The position numbers were made by a program, and so were the translations under genes. The notes beneath the pieces are model-generated. The model was not told the DNA's origin. It made no database searches and saw only the letters and a program-made list of their open reading frames with translations. Of a DNA stretch of 64,000 nucleotides, positions 52,729 through 63,106 are shown one piece after another. How positions within the stretch are numbered: the first letter of the stretch is position 1; every line of letters starts with the position of its first letter. This DNA comes from Puccinia triticina (taxonomy: Eukaryota; Basidiomycota; Pucciniomycetes; Pucciniales; Pucciniaceae): NCBI RefSeq assembly GCF_026914185.1, contig NC_070561.1:2418001-2482000 (forward strand). Reading direction: 5' to 3'.

Positions 52729-54465
52729 ATGGCCATCCAGCGATCGTTTACATTCCCGTCTGTTTTGCCAACATGGCATCTTGGTCACATGGTCAAAGCA
52801 ATGCGCGATATGAAGCAACGAATGAAGGATGTCGACGTAGTCATCGAAACCAGAGATGCCCGGCTACCCTTGACCAGCATCAATCCAGTATTCGAGGAGA
52901 TCCTTAAAGGTCCTCCGGCCAAAAACCAATCCGCGTCCTCATCATCTTGTTCACCCGTCCGATTGATCGTTTATAACAAGAAGGATTTGGCAGACCCTCG
53001 GCTGGAAAAGGTATGCCTCGAACTATCCTCTTGCAACACCGAGTCTCGAGATGACAATCGGCTGATTGATTCCTTCCGGTGACGGATAGCGCAGCCGCTA
53101 AAGGACGCATTTAAAAACCACGGCCAGACCGTATTTTTCACTAACTCGAGAATCGACGAAGACGTGAGGCAGATACTCCGCCTATCGAAGGGTCAGTAGT
53201 GGCTTTAATGCGGCAGTACCATGCCCTCGCCGATCTCCCTTCAATTATGCATATGCTTGGATCTCCTAGCTGAAATTGAAATTTATTTAACAATCTAGAA
53301 CTTGCTTGCCCTAGAATTCTTTCGCGTTATGGTAGAGCTGTGTCATCCTCCGATGCACCATCTGAGAACCCTGCCCAGTCCCAATCTCGAAACAAACCTA
53401 GTCAGTCTTTGGATCCTAATAGAGGAATTCGAATCATGTTTTGTGGGATGCCGAACGTTGGCAAATCTAGCTTATTGAACGCATTAAGAAGAGTAGGGTG
53501 TCAAAGAGGTCCGTCTGAGTTTTTCTTGCCTACCTTTTCTATTGGCTTGATCGTTCAGGTTGGCTTATTTGATTTATAACCTCTACCAACCGTAAGGCAA
53601 AGCGGCGTCTGAGGCACCCATGCCAGGTCACACTCGCTCCATCGGTGGCATGGTCAGGGTTTCTGAAGGTTCTAAACAAACGGCTGGTTGGCCGGTATAT
53701 GCATTTGATACTCCTGGGATCATGGTTCCATATTTAGGCCAAGGCGATGAGGCTGGTGATAGAGCGTTCAAGATGGCTATCACAGGTGAATAAATTTCTT
53801 CGAGCTCAACGATGAACCAGGCAACTTACTGCTCTTAATATCCAGCCGGCATCAAAGAAGATCTTTTCGACCCTTATGACCTAGCATCATACCTCTTCCA
53901 CCTTCTTCTCCTGCGATATTCTTCGCCTTCTGACTCCATCCTGAGGATATCCGGAATTCTGAAGCTCCCTCCGTCTTTTGCTCCGTCCATCAGCAACGAT
54001 ATTGATGCTTCTCAACCTTTACCCACGGAGAAATTGCTCTCAGCAATTGCGGATCGCATCAAAGCTGTCCAAGTCGGCGGGGCTCCGAATATGGAGGCAG
54101 CGGCTCAGTGGATGCTCAAATGTTTTCGGGACGGGCGATTTGGAGGCTGGACACTGGATGATGTTGGTCAACGATCCATTGGCGCAAACTCCTGCAACAG
54201 TTCAGAAACCTCAATTTTCGGGCTGATTGAATCAAGTAGCACAACAGAGCAATCACTTCACTCCACAGAAGGTCGTGCTCAGTTGGAGGAGAGTTCATCG
54301 CACATCGGAGGCTGCATATCGAGTTACTTCGCGTCGGACCGTACATCTCCAAAGAGTAAAACAGCTATCAAAATGGAAGCGAGGAGAGCTAAAACAGATG
54401 TCCAGCGTGCTCACAAAGAACTCAAACTCGCAAAACATCGACCTCATCAACATTCTCGGGCATGA
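52729..54465 (+). CDS. MTG1: Mitochondrial GTPase MTG1 (YlqF/RbgA-type, circularly permuted)
   Basis: Five exons: 52729-53010, 53095-53191, 53299-53508, 53597-53785, 53846-54465. 1398 nt, 465 aa. The GTPase motifs come in permuted order: G4 NKKD (83-86), then G1 GMPNVGKSS (176-184), then G3 DTPG (234-237). Before G4 is the conserved WHLGHMVKAMRDM start and VVIETRDARLPLTS. These are the marks of the YlqF/MTG1 family, which helps assemble the large subunit of mitochondrial ribosomes (family knowledge). PGHTRSIGG is the switch region. The C-terminal 90 residues are low-complexity and end in a basic coiled segment. The ATG at 52729 begins exactly the conserved N-terminus. Confidence 0.93.
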
Positions 54466-54942
54466 TGAGTACTCGCAGGTACACGGTTCTTGAGTTCTAG
54501 CGACGTCAAAGCCTTTTTGAAGTACAAAAAGTGTATGATCCATCTGATTCTCAAGTATATAATGCAGCACTGTGAACTCATAGAAGGGTCCAAATACATT
54601 CTTGATGTATATTGCATGAAGCTATCCGACGTGCAAATTACCCGTCGACTCCCACGGGATTGTTTTGGGGGAACGACTCCCGTTCTCAATTGGGGAATTT
54701 GTGTTTGGCTCCCCCGCGGGTGACAAAGAAATATTGAATTTTATTTCCTGGGAATCACATTAATGACTCCCATTCTATGCGGGGAAAGTACATTCTGACT
54801 CCCAAAAATGATGTTTTGGGAGTTGGAATGTGATTTATGGGAGACAATTAGTTAGGCCCCTAAAAATAATGTGGAAAATTAGTATGGACGACTCCAAAAA
54901 AAAAACATCTTTGGTCAACAATTCCCAAAATACCCGCCCATG
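54466..54942. other. 3' flank of MTG1, GACTCCC-rich repeat
   Basis: From 54650 to 54900 the motif GACTCCC and its complement GGGAGT recur in both orientations, suggesting a degraded inverted-repeat element. No coding signal. Confidence 0.4.
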
Positions 54943-55725
54943 GTCGGCGGGTACCCGCCAGCGTGTGCGTGTTTGGGTGCGGATGCTGGATTTCTGGGAG
55001 AAATTGAGCAGGTACCCGGGTATTATAGCGGGTACCTGCTCTTGTTTGGGCAGGTGGTGGCTGCCATGACGGCCGGAAGGACTGGGAAGGCCTTCCTTCC
55101 GGTCGAAGACGTTCCGTAACCTCTTCAACCAGAAGGAATCCCTTCCAGTCAAAGGGGTTACAGAAACTCTCAACTGGAAGGATTCCTTCCAGTCGAAGGG
55201 GTTACAGAACCTCTTGACTGGAAGGATTCCTTCCAGTCGAAGGGGTTACAGAACCTCTTGACTGGAAGGATTCCTTCCAGTCGAAGGGGTTACAGAACCT
55301 CTTGACTGGAAGGATTCCTTCCAGTTGAAGGGGTTACAGAAACTCTTGACTGGAAGGATTCCTTCCAGTTGAAGGGGTTACAGAACCTCTTGACTGGAAG
55401 GATTCCTTCCAGTTGAAGGGGTTACAGAACCTCTTTGACTGGAAGGAAGGCCTTCCAGTTGAAAAGGTTACAAAACCTCTTTGGCCGCAAGGATTCCTTC
55501 CAGTTGAAGAGGTTACAAAACCTCTTTGACCGGAAGGATTCCTTCCAGTTGAAGAGGTTACAAAACATCTTTAACCAGAAGGAATCCTTCAGGTCAATTT
55601 TGAGGGGCAGTTACCTGCCGGTACCCGCTCTGTCCCACTCTGTGGGTGCAGGTGCAGGTGCAGGTGTCCTACTTGGGCTCAAAACAGCCGCGGGTACCGG
55701 GGTGCGGTTGGGCCATCTCTAAGAG
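54943..55725. repeat. GGTACC-flanked element with a 44-bp dual-palindrome array (variant c)
   Basis: GGTACCCGCC motifs at 54955-55050 and 55615-55705 flank an array at about 55076-55595 of roughly eleven 44-bp units. Each unit has a GACTGGAAGGATTCCTTCC palindrome and an AAGAGGTTACAAAACCTCTT palindrome. Central units are almost identical, so the array expanded recently. The right edge reads GGCCATCTCTA, the inverse of TAGAGATGGCC. No clear left terminus. Confidence 0.75.
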
Positions 55726-57109
55726 AGTCTAGGTCAATGCTGGAAAGCTGGTTGAGAAATTGTCCTGGCATCAGAAACACCATTTAGTAGTTGTTTTTCC
55801 GAGCCTGTATTTTTAATCTGCGCAGTGTGCCCAAAATTTCTGGTGACAGTAAAACATTTCTGGTAAAAGTCTGTTGTGAACCCCCCCAATAGCTGGGGGG
55901 TTCACAGTAGAATTTTAAGAAAACTCCAGAGGCCATTTTGAGGCCTTTATGAACAATTTTTTTAAATAATGTAAAATTTGTTCTGATTGCCAAGGAATAA
56001 CCAAACATGGATAGCTCAACAAATTTTTAACATGTTCATAAAGGCCTTAAAATGGGCACCAAAGCTTGTTCTAAAGTATATTTTGAACCCCCCTGATGTG
56101 AGAAGGGCTATTCAGAGGCTAGAGAATGTCAAAACGGACTTGGGTATAATTTACACCGCCGGTACCCGCATGTTTTTTTCTAAAAACGGGCACCCAGCAC
56201 TGCATCAGGCACCACCTGGCGGGTACCAGCGGTCTTTCTTATTGGAATACAGACAACCCTCATAAGAGGAGTACCCCCGGTGAGTAGTACTTTTGTACAC
56301 TCACCACAAAAGGCTCATAATGAATAAGCTTATTCATTATGTTCAAAACCTGTGACAGGTCAATCAGATGACTCCACTCACAAGAAGTCACGCACTCTTG
56401 TGACAAGCAGTTACGCAAGCAACCATCTGGCGCAAAACCCCGACAATCATCAATCGTCAAGCTTGTTGTGAGTTTAATCCTTGCTTCACAAACTCAGCCG
56501 GTCGGAAAGCTAACCTCTTTCCTTCCCTCTACAGATCAGAACTCGTTGAAGTTTAACCCAAACCAAATCATCGAAGAAGTCAACTGCTCACTATCTTATC
56601 GTGAGTAGCGTGACACTTTGATGGAACCAATACAAACAGAACAGAGAACTGACTTTGTTCTCTTTCTAACAAACAGCCCTACAAGTCTTATCAACTGTAT
56701 CAGCTCGTCAATCATTGATGAAGGTAATCTTTAAGAAACAAAACTAGGAACAATTACTCTCAAGTAATGTTGTTCTTCTTTCTTAAAAAGACATCTTTAA
56801 AGCTGTTAAACATAAACCAATTGAATCAATCTATTGATCTTATCTTTTCTAGAACAGATATAATTTATCTATAAAAGTCTAAAAAGACAGCACTTTGGAT
56901 TGATATTTGTGTGCATATTAAACTACTGCCTTCAGGTAAAATAGCTTTAGATCTAGAACTCGATTATATTCTATATTTTATTTATTATTATATTACTTAC
57001 AATAAGAAATATATCTTCAGTTTTATAAAATCTTACATTTCTGGCGGGTACCAGCGGTACCTGCCGGGTTTTTTTCATCAAAACTCACTCCCAAGCCCCT
57101 CTCTTAATG
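55726..57109. other. GGTACC motifs interrupted by an AT-rich insertion
   Basis: GGCGGGTACCAGCGG occurs at about 56219-56233 and again at about 57043-57057. Between them lies about 800 bp of AT-rich DNA with short splice-like motifs but no gene. This could be an insertion or two separate elements. Inverse pieces GTTCACAGTAGAATTTTAAG appear near 55900. Nothing else recognised. Confidence 0.35.
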
Positions 57110-57640
57110 GACGGCAAAGACCGGTCATCAAGAGGACATTCACACAGTCTCTTGATGGTCAGTCAGTGCTGGGTATCAAGAGCAGTGTATGATTGGATAG
57201 CCAGTAAGACTGCCGGCTCCTCTCAATGCCTGGTGTGACCGGTTGTCAAGGGGGCCATCAGAGGAGTGTCCTCTTGATGACCAACTAGAGAGGAGAATCT
57301 ATGTACTCCTCTCTAGCTGGTCATCAAGAGGCACATGTAATCCTCTCAACGACCAGCTATAGAGGAGTATGCATGTACTCCTCTCAAAGACCAGCTAGAG
57401 GGGAGTGCATTACTCCTCTCTAGCTGGTCATTGAGAGGAGTACACATTTCCTCTCAGCAACCAGCTAGAGAGGAGCATGTACTCTCTAGCAAGTTACTCC
57501 TCTCAACAACCGGCTTTGACCGGTCGTTGAGAGAAGTATACACACCTCTTGCGATGGCCTGCTGTATCAGTGGCCATCCAAGCTGCTCTCAATGGCCAAA
57601 TGAACGGCCATCAAGAGGCTTTTTTTTGGTTATGAACACA
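57110..57640. repeat. Dual-palindrome tandem array (variant d-like)
   Basis: Units based on GACCAGCTAGAGAGGAGT, CTCCTCTCTAGCTGGTC and GACCGGTCATCAAGAGG, unit about 44-48 bp, with strong drift. GGTACCTGCC is on its left and GGGTACC motifs are on its right (57715-57810). Confidence 0.6.
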
Positions 57641-57974
57641 CTCTTGATGGCCGGCCAAAGGTGGCCCTGGGCCGGGCTACCCGGTCCCCCGACGGGGGAT
57701 GGGTGGTAACCGGGTACCTCACTAATTTTTGCCAAAAAACGGGCATCCGGCAGCGCCTGGCGGGTGTGGGGAGGGTGCGGGTGGTACCTGCTCACAGGTG
57801 CCGGGTACCGGTCAACATTCTCTATAAGAGGCAGTACCACCAGGAAAAAAAATCACTTGATGACAAGTAACATCATGCCAGCTCCAGCCGGATACCCATC
57901 ATCTCCCCACCATCTCCCCACCATCTACTCACCATCTTCCCACACCTCCCCCCTTACCTTTTAGAATTTCCACA
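57641..57974. other. GGTACC-rich flank and spacer
   Basis: GGGCTACCCGG, CGGGTACCTC and GCCGGGTACCGG occur within 150 bp, as in the flanks of the other arrays. The remainder (57850-57974) is C-rich and unassigned. Confidence 0.4.
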
Positions 57975-58860
57975 GGAGATGCTCAGTTTTGTCTGGGCAC
58001 CACTAATCCTCATTTCTGGTCAGCTGATACTCAGCTTTGGCTCCCAGCTCATGCTGAGATTTCCCATCCAATGCTCAGCTTTGGTGTCCATCTCATGCTC
58101 AGCTTTGAACCAGTCCTGGCCCAGCTTATTCTCAGCTTTAGTCCAGTCATGGCTCAGATTAGACTCAGCTTAGGACTATAATTGTCCCAACCAATGCTAA
58201 GCTTTGGACCAGTATTGTCTCAGCTGATTTCAGCTTTGGATCAATCTTGGTGCAGCCAATGCTCAGCTTCTGGCCACTCCTGTAACAGCTGATTCTCATC
58301 TGTGGACCGGCCTTGGCTCAGCTGATGCTCAGCTGTGGACCAACCTTGGCTCAGCTGATGCTCAGCTGTGAACCAATCTTGGCTCAGCTGATGCTCAGCT
58401 GTGGACCTGCAGCCTTGTCTCAGACAATGCTCAGCTGTAGACCAGCCTTGGCTCAGCTGATGCTCAGCTGTGGAACAGACTTGGCTCAGGTGATACTCAT
58501 CTTTTGAATTGGCATAAAACACCTCATTCTCAGCTTTGGAACAGCCTTGGCTCAGCCAATGCTCAGCTTTGGACCAGTATTGGCTCAGCTGATTCTCAGA
58601 TTTTGAAAATTCTTGGCCCAGCTGGTGTTAATCTTTAGAATAGTATTTTCCCAGCTGATCCTCAGCTCTGCACAAGCCTTTTCCAAGATGATTCTCAGCT
58701 TTGGACCATTGTTGGCTAAGCTGATGCTCAGATTTGGAATATTCTTGGTCCAGCTGACACTGGGATTTGTATCAGGCTTGGAATAGCCAATGCTAAGCTG
58801 TGGCCCAGGCTCAGCCAATGCTCACTTTTGGCCTAGGCTCAGTCAATGCCTACTGCTCAG
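57975..58860. repeat. 39-bp minisatellite with CAGCTG palindromes
   Basis: About 22 diverged copies of a 39-bp unit containing CTTGGCTCAGCTGATGCTC and AGCTGTGGACCA. Because 39 is a multiple of three, the minus strand has an open frame with a 13-residue repeat (STAEHQLSQGW) between 58241 and 58522. The middle units are the most alike. I judge it non-coding. Confidence 0.8.
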
Positions 58861-59225
58861 ATTTTGATGAGCATCAGCTTTTCCTGGGAAAAATTCAGGA
58901 TCAGCTGACTGTGCCACATTGAGTTCTCTGGTGCAGTCCTGCAAGCTCTACAAGTCGTGGTGGAGCAGACTTGTAGCAGCTCTGAAGAAGAAACCAAAGC
59001 TGCATCATGTCACTTGCCATCAAGTGACTAAATTGTTTTCCTGGTGTACTGCTGCAGATATTAAATGTTGAACTTGAAGTAGTTATCTTAGCTCCTTCTC
59101 ATTTTTAAGCCTTGTTACTCTACTTGAGTTTGATGTAGTTGTGCCACAGTTGTCCTGAAACCTATTTGATCTTATGAAACTCTGCTTCAATCATTTATTG
59201 GTTCTTTTCTCAATCAACGCAATAG
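58861..59225. other. Intergenic DNA, nothing recognised
   Basis: No gene or repeat with clear ends. Confidence 0.4.
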
Positions 59226-59745
59226 TTTTTCAAGTTGCTCAACTCATCACTAACTCTCATCACACTGATCAGGTTTGTTACTCATTAGGTTATCAAGTAA
59301 TTATGGTGTTCAAAGTTGGTTTGCATAATTTTATGCACGCATAAATCGTAAAATCATAAAAATATTTTGGTGATGAAATTTTGTATTACATAATCAGACA
59401 GTCATATCCCCTGCAAAAAAGATTTTATGATTTTATGATTTATGCATGCATAAAATTATGCAAACCAACTTTGAACACCATAAATGTATCTTCTACTCTT
59501 AACCTTTCCTTGTCATTGTTCAGGTTAGTGATTGTTTGCGGTGCTAAGGTGTATCATTGTGTAGATACTTTTATTGCTACACTGTTAAAGGTGTGCAGAG
59601 AAATCAACTCATAGTTTCTCAAGTTGCTCAACTCATAACTAAATCTCATCACAATGATCAGGTTAGTGATTGTTTGCGGTACTAAGTCGTATCATTGTGC
59701 AGATTCTTATATTGCTACACTATTAAAGCTCCGAGTTCATTAGTA
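59226..59745. repeat. Diverged tandem duplication interrupted by a MITE
   Basis: CTCAAGTTGCTCAACTCAT starts copies at about 59228 and 59618. CAGGTTAGTGATTGTTTGCGG follows at 59521 and again at 59651. The first copy is longer because it holds the MITE at 59302-59482. Confidence 0.6.
59302..59482. mobile_element. Long-hairpin MITE (TA target)
   Basis: 181 bp with 60-bp terminal inverted repeats starting TATGGTGTTCAAAGTTGG that differ at two positions. The outermost TA on each side may be a TA target duplication as in Tc1/mariner elements. Only about 60 bp of AT-rich sequence lies between the arms, so the transcript would be a hairpin. Confidence 0.8.
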
Positions 59746-60115
59746 AATAACAACAACTCAAGACAACTTGATCCTTGAAATTTTGATAGTGTGCCCACAG
59801 GTGCCCACCAAAGATTTATGGATCAACATTGGTGATGTCTGATTGGAATCTTACAAGATACTTTCTAGATGAATTGGGAAATAATAGCATGTAAGGATGT
59901 GTTAATAGCGGCTTGTGAATGAGAGTCAGAAGATGCAAAACTTTAATTCAATCAATGCATGATAGAGCGCTCGCATATTCAATAAGAGAGCCGAAGATAG
60001 TAAATATGATGAAGGAGTAAGCAAATGTCGGAGCCATAACCTCTTCCTAACTTTGTCCTGGTTTGTTATGTGAATCCTAAACGCCACATGATCGGCACCA
60101 AATGTGGATTTGTGT
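59746..60115. other. 3' flank of the O-methyltransferase
   Basis: No gene recognised. Confidence 0.4.
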
Positions 60116-61723
60116 TTAATCCTTCCAAAAGGTGTTCGGAACAGCCTCGAATATGCAACGATCCAACAACACGGTGGCTAGCGGCGAAACTGACTGTAAT
60201 TTCCACCCGCTCTGATCGAATATTTCAGAAAAGGTTTCTGTACTTCTTTCCTCTGCATTCATCATAATCAACATGGTAATATTGAAATTGTGTGATAAAT
60301 GTGTGGCCATTCCACCATTCAATAAAATTGGACTGTTGCGGTCCAGCAGCGGTGGCTCAAGAGTGGTCTCGCAAATCATCAAGCGAGTTGTTGGCTTAGC
60401 AGCTTTACGCAACTGCGTCAAAATTTTTATGCATATCGCGGAGCTGGTGGAATAGTTTGTGGTCATCAATTTCTGCCAACATCTGGTTATTGGCCATGAT
60501 ATAAATGTCGTACTTCACTCACGGCCAGTCATGTAAAATGTGCCGGAGGAAGTAAGCATCTGCACGCTTGACGCGATGCTCTGGCTGACCCTTCAAGAAG
60601 TCGGCCTCTTCGAACTCTATGTTGGCAGTTGAAGCTATTTTTTGATAATTCTTCATTTCCAAAAAAATGGACGATCGTTCAGTGTTTGGCGCTGGGTAAG
60701 TGAATGGGAGCAGTGGAAAAGATACTTGCCTCTCATCTTTGGCCACTTCGGCGCGATCTTGCACAACGATCTTCCATTCAGGAAGGTAAGTAGAAATATC
60801 ATACGCAGCGGCCCCTATCCCACCACCCACGTCAATCAAGGTACCTTGAGGCCCAAGCTTCTTCCAATCATAGGACTTGTATTCTGCTTCACCATTGCCA
60901 AGAGCTTTCGTCACTTCAACCTGCATACAGCCACGAGTGTGTTTTAATCAGTACCGATGGCACTACTTTGTGAGAGGCATCATGTATAATGGAAATGTAT
61001 GCTAACCATTGCTTTACCGAATCTTTCGGCTCTATAGCCACCGTCTGTAGAAGCCATGAATTCGAACGGATCGCACCCGGGTTTGAAGTGCTTTTGGAAT
61101 GCACTATCACTATGATCCCAGCTCAGAGCTCCCCCATTTTCCGTGTCAAGCATAACTCTTGGGAATTCCAATAAAGCAGGTAGCGCCACTTCTTTAAAAT
61201 GCATAAGAAGATTGCAGATGCTGTTTTGTGAGTCGGTTCGTAACGGAACCGAACAGCGAGTGTTAATCCAATGATTTTTGGTCACTTCGCAGAATATGTT
61301 TCGAAGCGCGAGGAAACGGAGGACGTGCGTCAATTTCTGAGGGTCCATGCCAGCCTTCTCTGAAATCACTTCAACGTGAACGCCTCCATCACTCAAATCG
61401 GGGTCCGCTGTGTGAATCAAGTCTGCAATTCGTCCTGTCACAACGATGTCGATTGCTACTTTCTCAAAATAAGACGAATATATGCTGATTAAACGTGAGC
61501 CTGCCGGCATCAGGGTCGCAAGTAACTGGTGAGTTGAGGCCTGCAATGTTCGAATTGCATCTCTGCGCTTCGGAGTAGCCTCGAGTTTATCTTCAGGCGC
61601 AACTATGGGTGAGTTGATGTTACTGGTGGTCGCTCCTGGGAGTTGGGTAGCAGTGTCGATTTCAATATCTTTAACCGCCTGAGAAATGAGTTCCACAAGT
61701 TGCTGGGCTGCTGATGTTGACAT
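60116..61723 (-). CDS. SAM-dependent O-methyltransferase (plant/fungal class II type)
   Basis: Four exons: 61007-61723, 60726-60920, 60523-60650, 60116-60443. 1368 nt, 455 aa. The enzyme would transfer a methyl group from S-adenosylmethionine to a hydroxyl of a small, probably aromatic, metabolite; the substrate is unknown. The N-terminal half (about 60-240) has the helical dimerisation region. The SAM-binding motif is DVGGGIG (269-275), the acidic residues at VVQDRAEV and FEEADFLKGQP follow, and LRHILHDWP (about 339-347) carries the presumed catalytic His. The C-terminus has the HNFNITMLIMMNAEERS segment that often lines the substrate pocket. No other biosynthetic genes lie nearby, so it is not in an evident cluster. 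Intron 2 uses a GAAATGAAG acceptor chosen from phase and the family pattern. Confidence 0.9.
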
Positions 61724-62288
61724 GCTGATTAAACGATCTTGATTATCGGAAGTGGCATGGAAGTACGTCAGTGCTTGTCAGTCTTTCTTTTATGAGGAGC
61801 AAGGTGCGAGAGAAGAAATGAATAAGTAAATAAATAAAACAGAGTATCGAAAAGATGAAGAAATAATACAAGAGGAAAATCTAATAATTCGAGCAAACTT
61901 ACTGCTAGCGCAAAATGTGCAGAATCTCGATAGGAGCAATCGACGTTGAAAATTTGGATGTATGACAAAAGGACATAGATAAGTAAATCAGTTACGCGTA
62001 AGATTCGTGAAACTATCAGTTGATGCTAAGCCCGATTCTTGCTATTGAATAAATTTCAACGCACAGGACAGGGTGGATGATTTTTAACTCAGGACGAATA
62101 GTTTTCAACTCACGATGGAATTGGAAAATATTAATTTATCTCGTTGGATTTCTGGAAGTAAGTTTTGGAAGATTCGAAGGTCAACAACCGCAGAAACATG
62201 AGGGCTTGTCTTAAGCCTAAGACCATACGGCAGATTGGCGGATGGCAGACTTCAGCTTGAGCTGAATAGAACGTCAGTAGATTCAATA
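61724..62288. other. Upstream region of the O-methyltransferase
   Basis: AT-rich with no recognisable gene; probably includes the promoter. Confidence 0.4.
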
Positions 62289-63106
62289 AGGCCCCAATTA
62301 TAAACGATATTTGAAACTTTATTCAAATATATTTCCGTTTGTTTTGAAGGTCAGTTATAACTCGTTCATAGTTAAATACAGGGTTTCAAAAGTGTTTTTG
62401 AGCTCAAAAGTCCTCATCGAGGACTTTTGAAATTGAAATTTGCCAAAATTTGCTAATGTACATGATTACAGGTCTCAATACACCGTATGAGCTCCTGTAC
62501 CATAAATCTTGAGGTTGATGTGTCTTTCAATCAACCATGTACACATCTGGCTGGCTGAATTGGGATGCCAGTATCCACCACCCAACCCCCAAACCCACTC
62601 GTTCCATCCCCTCCCCACGAGAACGTGTGGACCAACAGCTGCTGGCCTGACTTTGCGCAGGGGCACTACGCGGAATCCTGTGAGGATTCCTTGGGATCCT
62701 CGTCAAAGGAGTCCCCGGGTGTACGGAAAGCCCTCCGGACGGGGTCCCTCGGCCCCTCCGTTTGAGAGGCTTGGGGTTGCTGAAGGGGCCCGGGCCAAAG
62801 CCGCCGGGCAAGGTCTGCAGATTGAGATAGGCTCCGTTCGACGCAAGCCCGCCGACTGGGTTGCGAGCCCCAGGAGAGTTCCCATGCCAACTGGTCGACC
62901 CCTAGTGAAGTAGAACAGTCCAGTTGGCCAGCATTCTTGCTCACCAATGCCAAAATTGGCTGTTTGTGCGCCTGGGTTTATAATTGGCCAGGTTTTGAAT
63001 CACTTTTGAAACCCTGTATTTAGCTATGAATGAGTTATAACTGGGCTTCAAAACAATTGTAAATATATTTGAATAAAGTTTCAAATATTGTTTATAATTG
63101 GGGCCT
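62289..63106. mobile_element. Long-TIR non-autonomous element, 818 bp
   Basis: Terminal inverted repeats of about 105 bp start AGGCCCCAATTATAAAC and differ at only about ten positions. The interior (about 62540-62960) is GC-rich and unlike the AT-rich arms, as if a host fragment had been captured. Neither interior strand has a recognisable protein. No clean target duplication was seen (flanks TA and AA), so the superfamily is open. Confidence 0.72.

Noticed and set aside
55076..55595. CRISPR array
   Set aside because: Units are contiguous palindromes without unique spacers, there are no cas genes, and the DNA is eukaryotic.
56270..57040. A spliced gene in the AT-rich segment
   Set aside because: Splice-like motifs are present, but no exon combination gave a recognisable or long product.
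58241..58522. Repeat protein gene on the minus strand
   Set aside because: The frame is explained by a 39-bp satellite unit and is bounded by frame breaks in neighbouring units; no promoter or splice pattern supports it.
60651..60750. Reading through intron 2 of the O-methyltransferase as coding
   Set aside because: The frame is open, but the 75-nt intron-like segment lacks family sequence and its removal gives the expected spacing between the conserved motifs.
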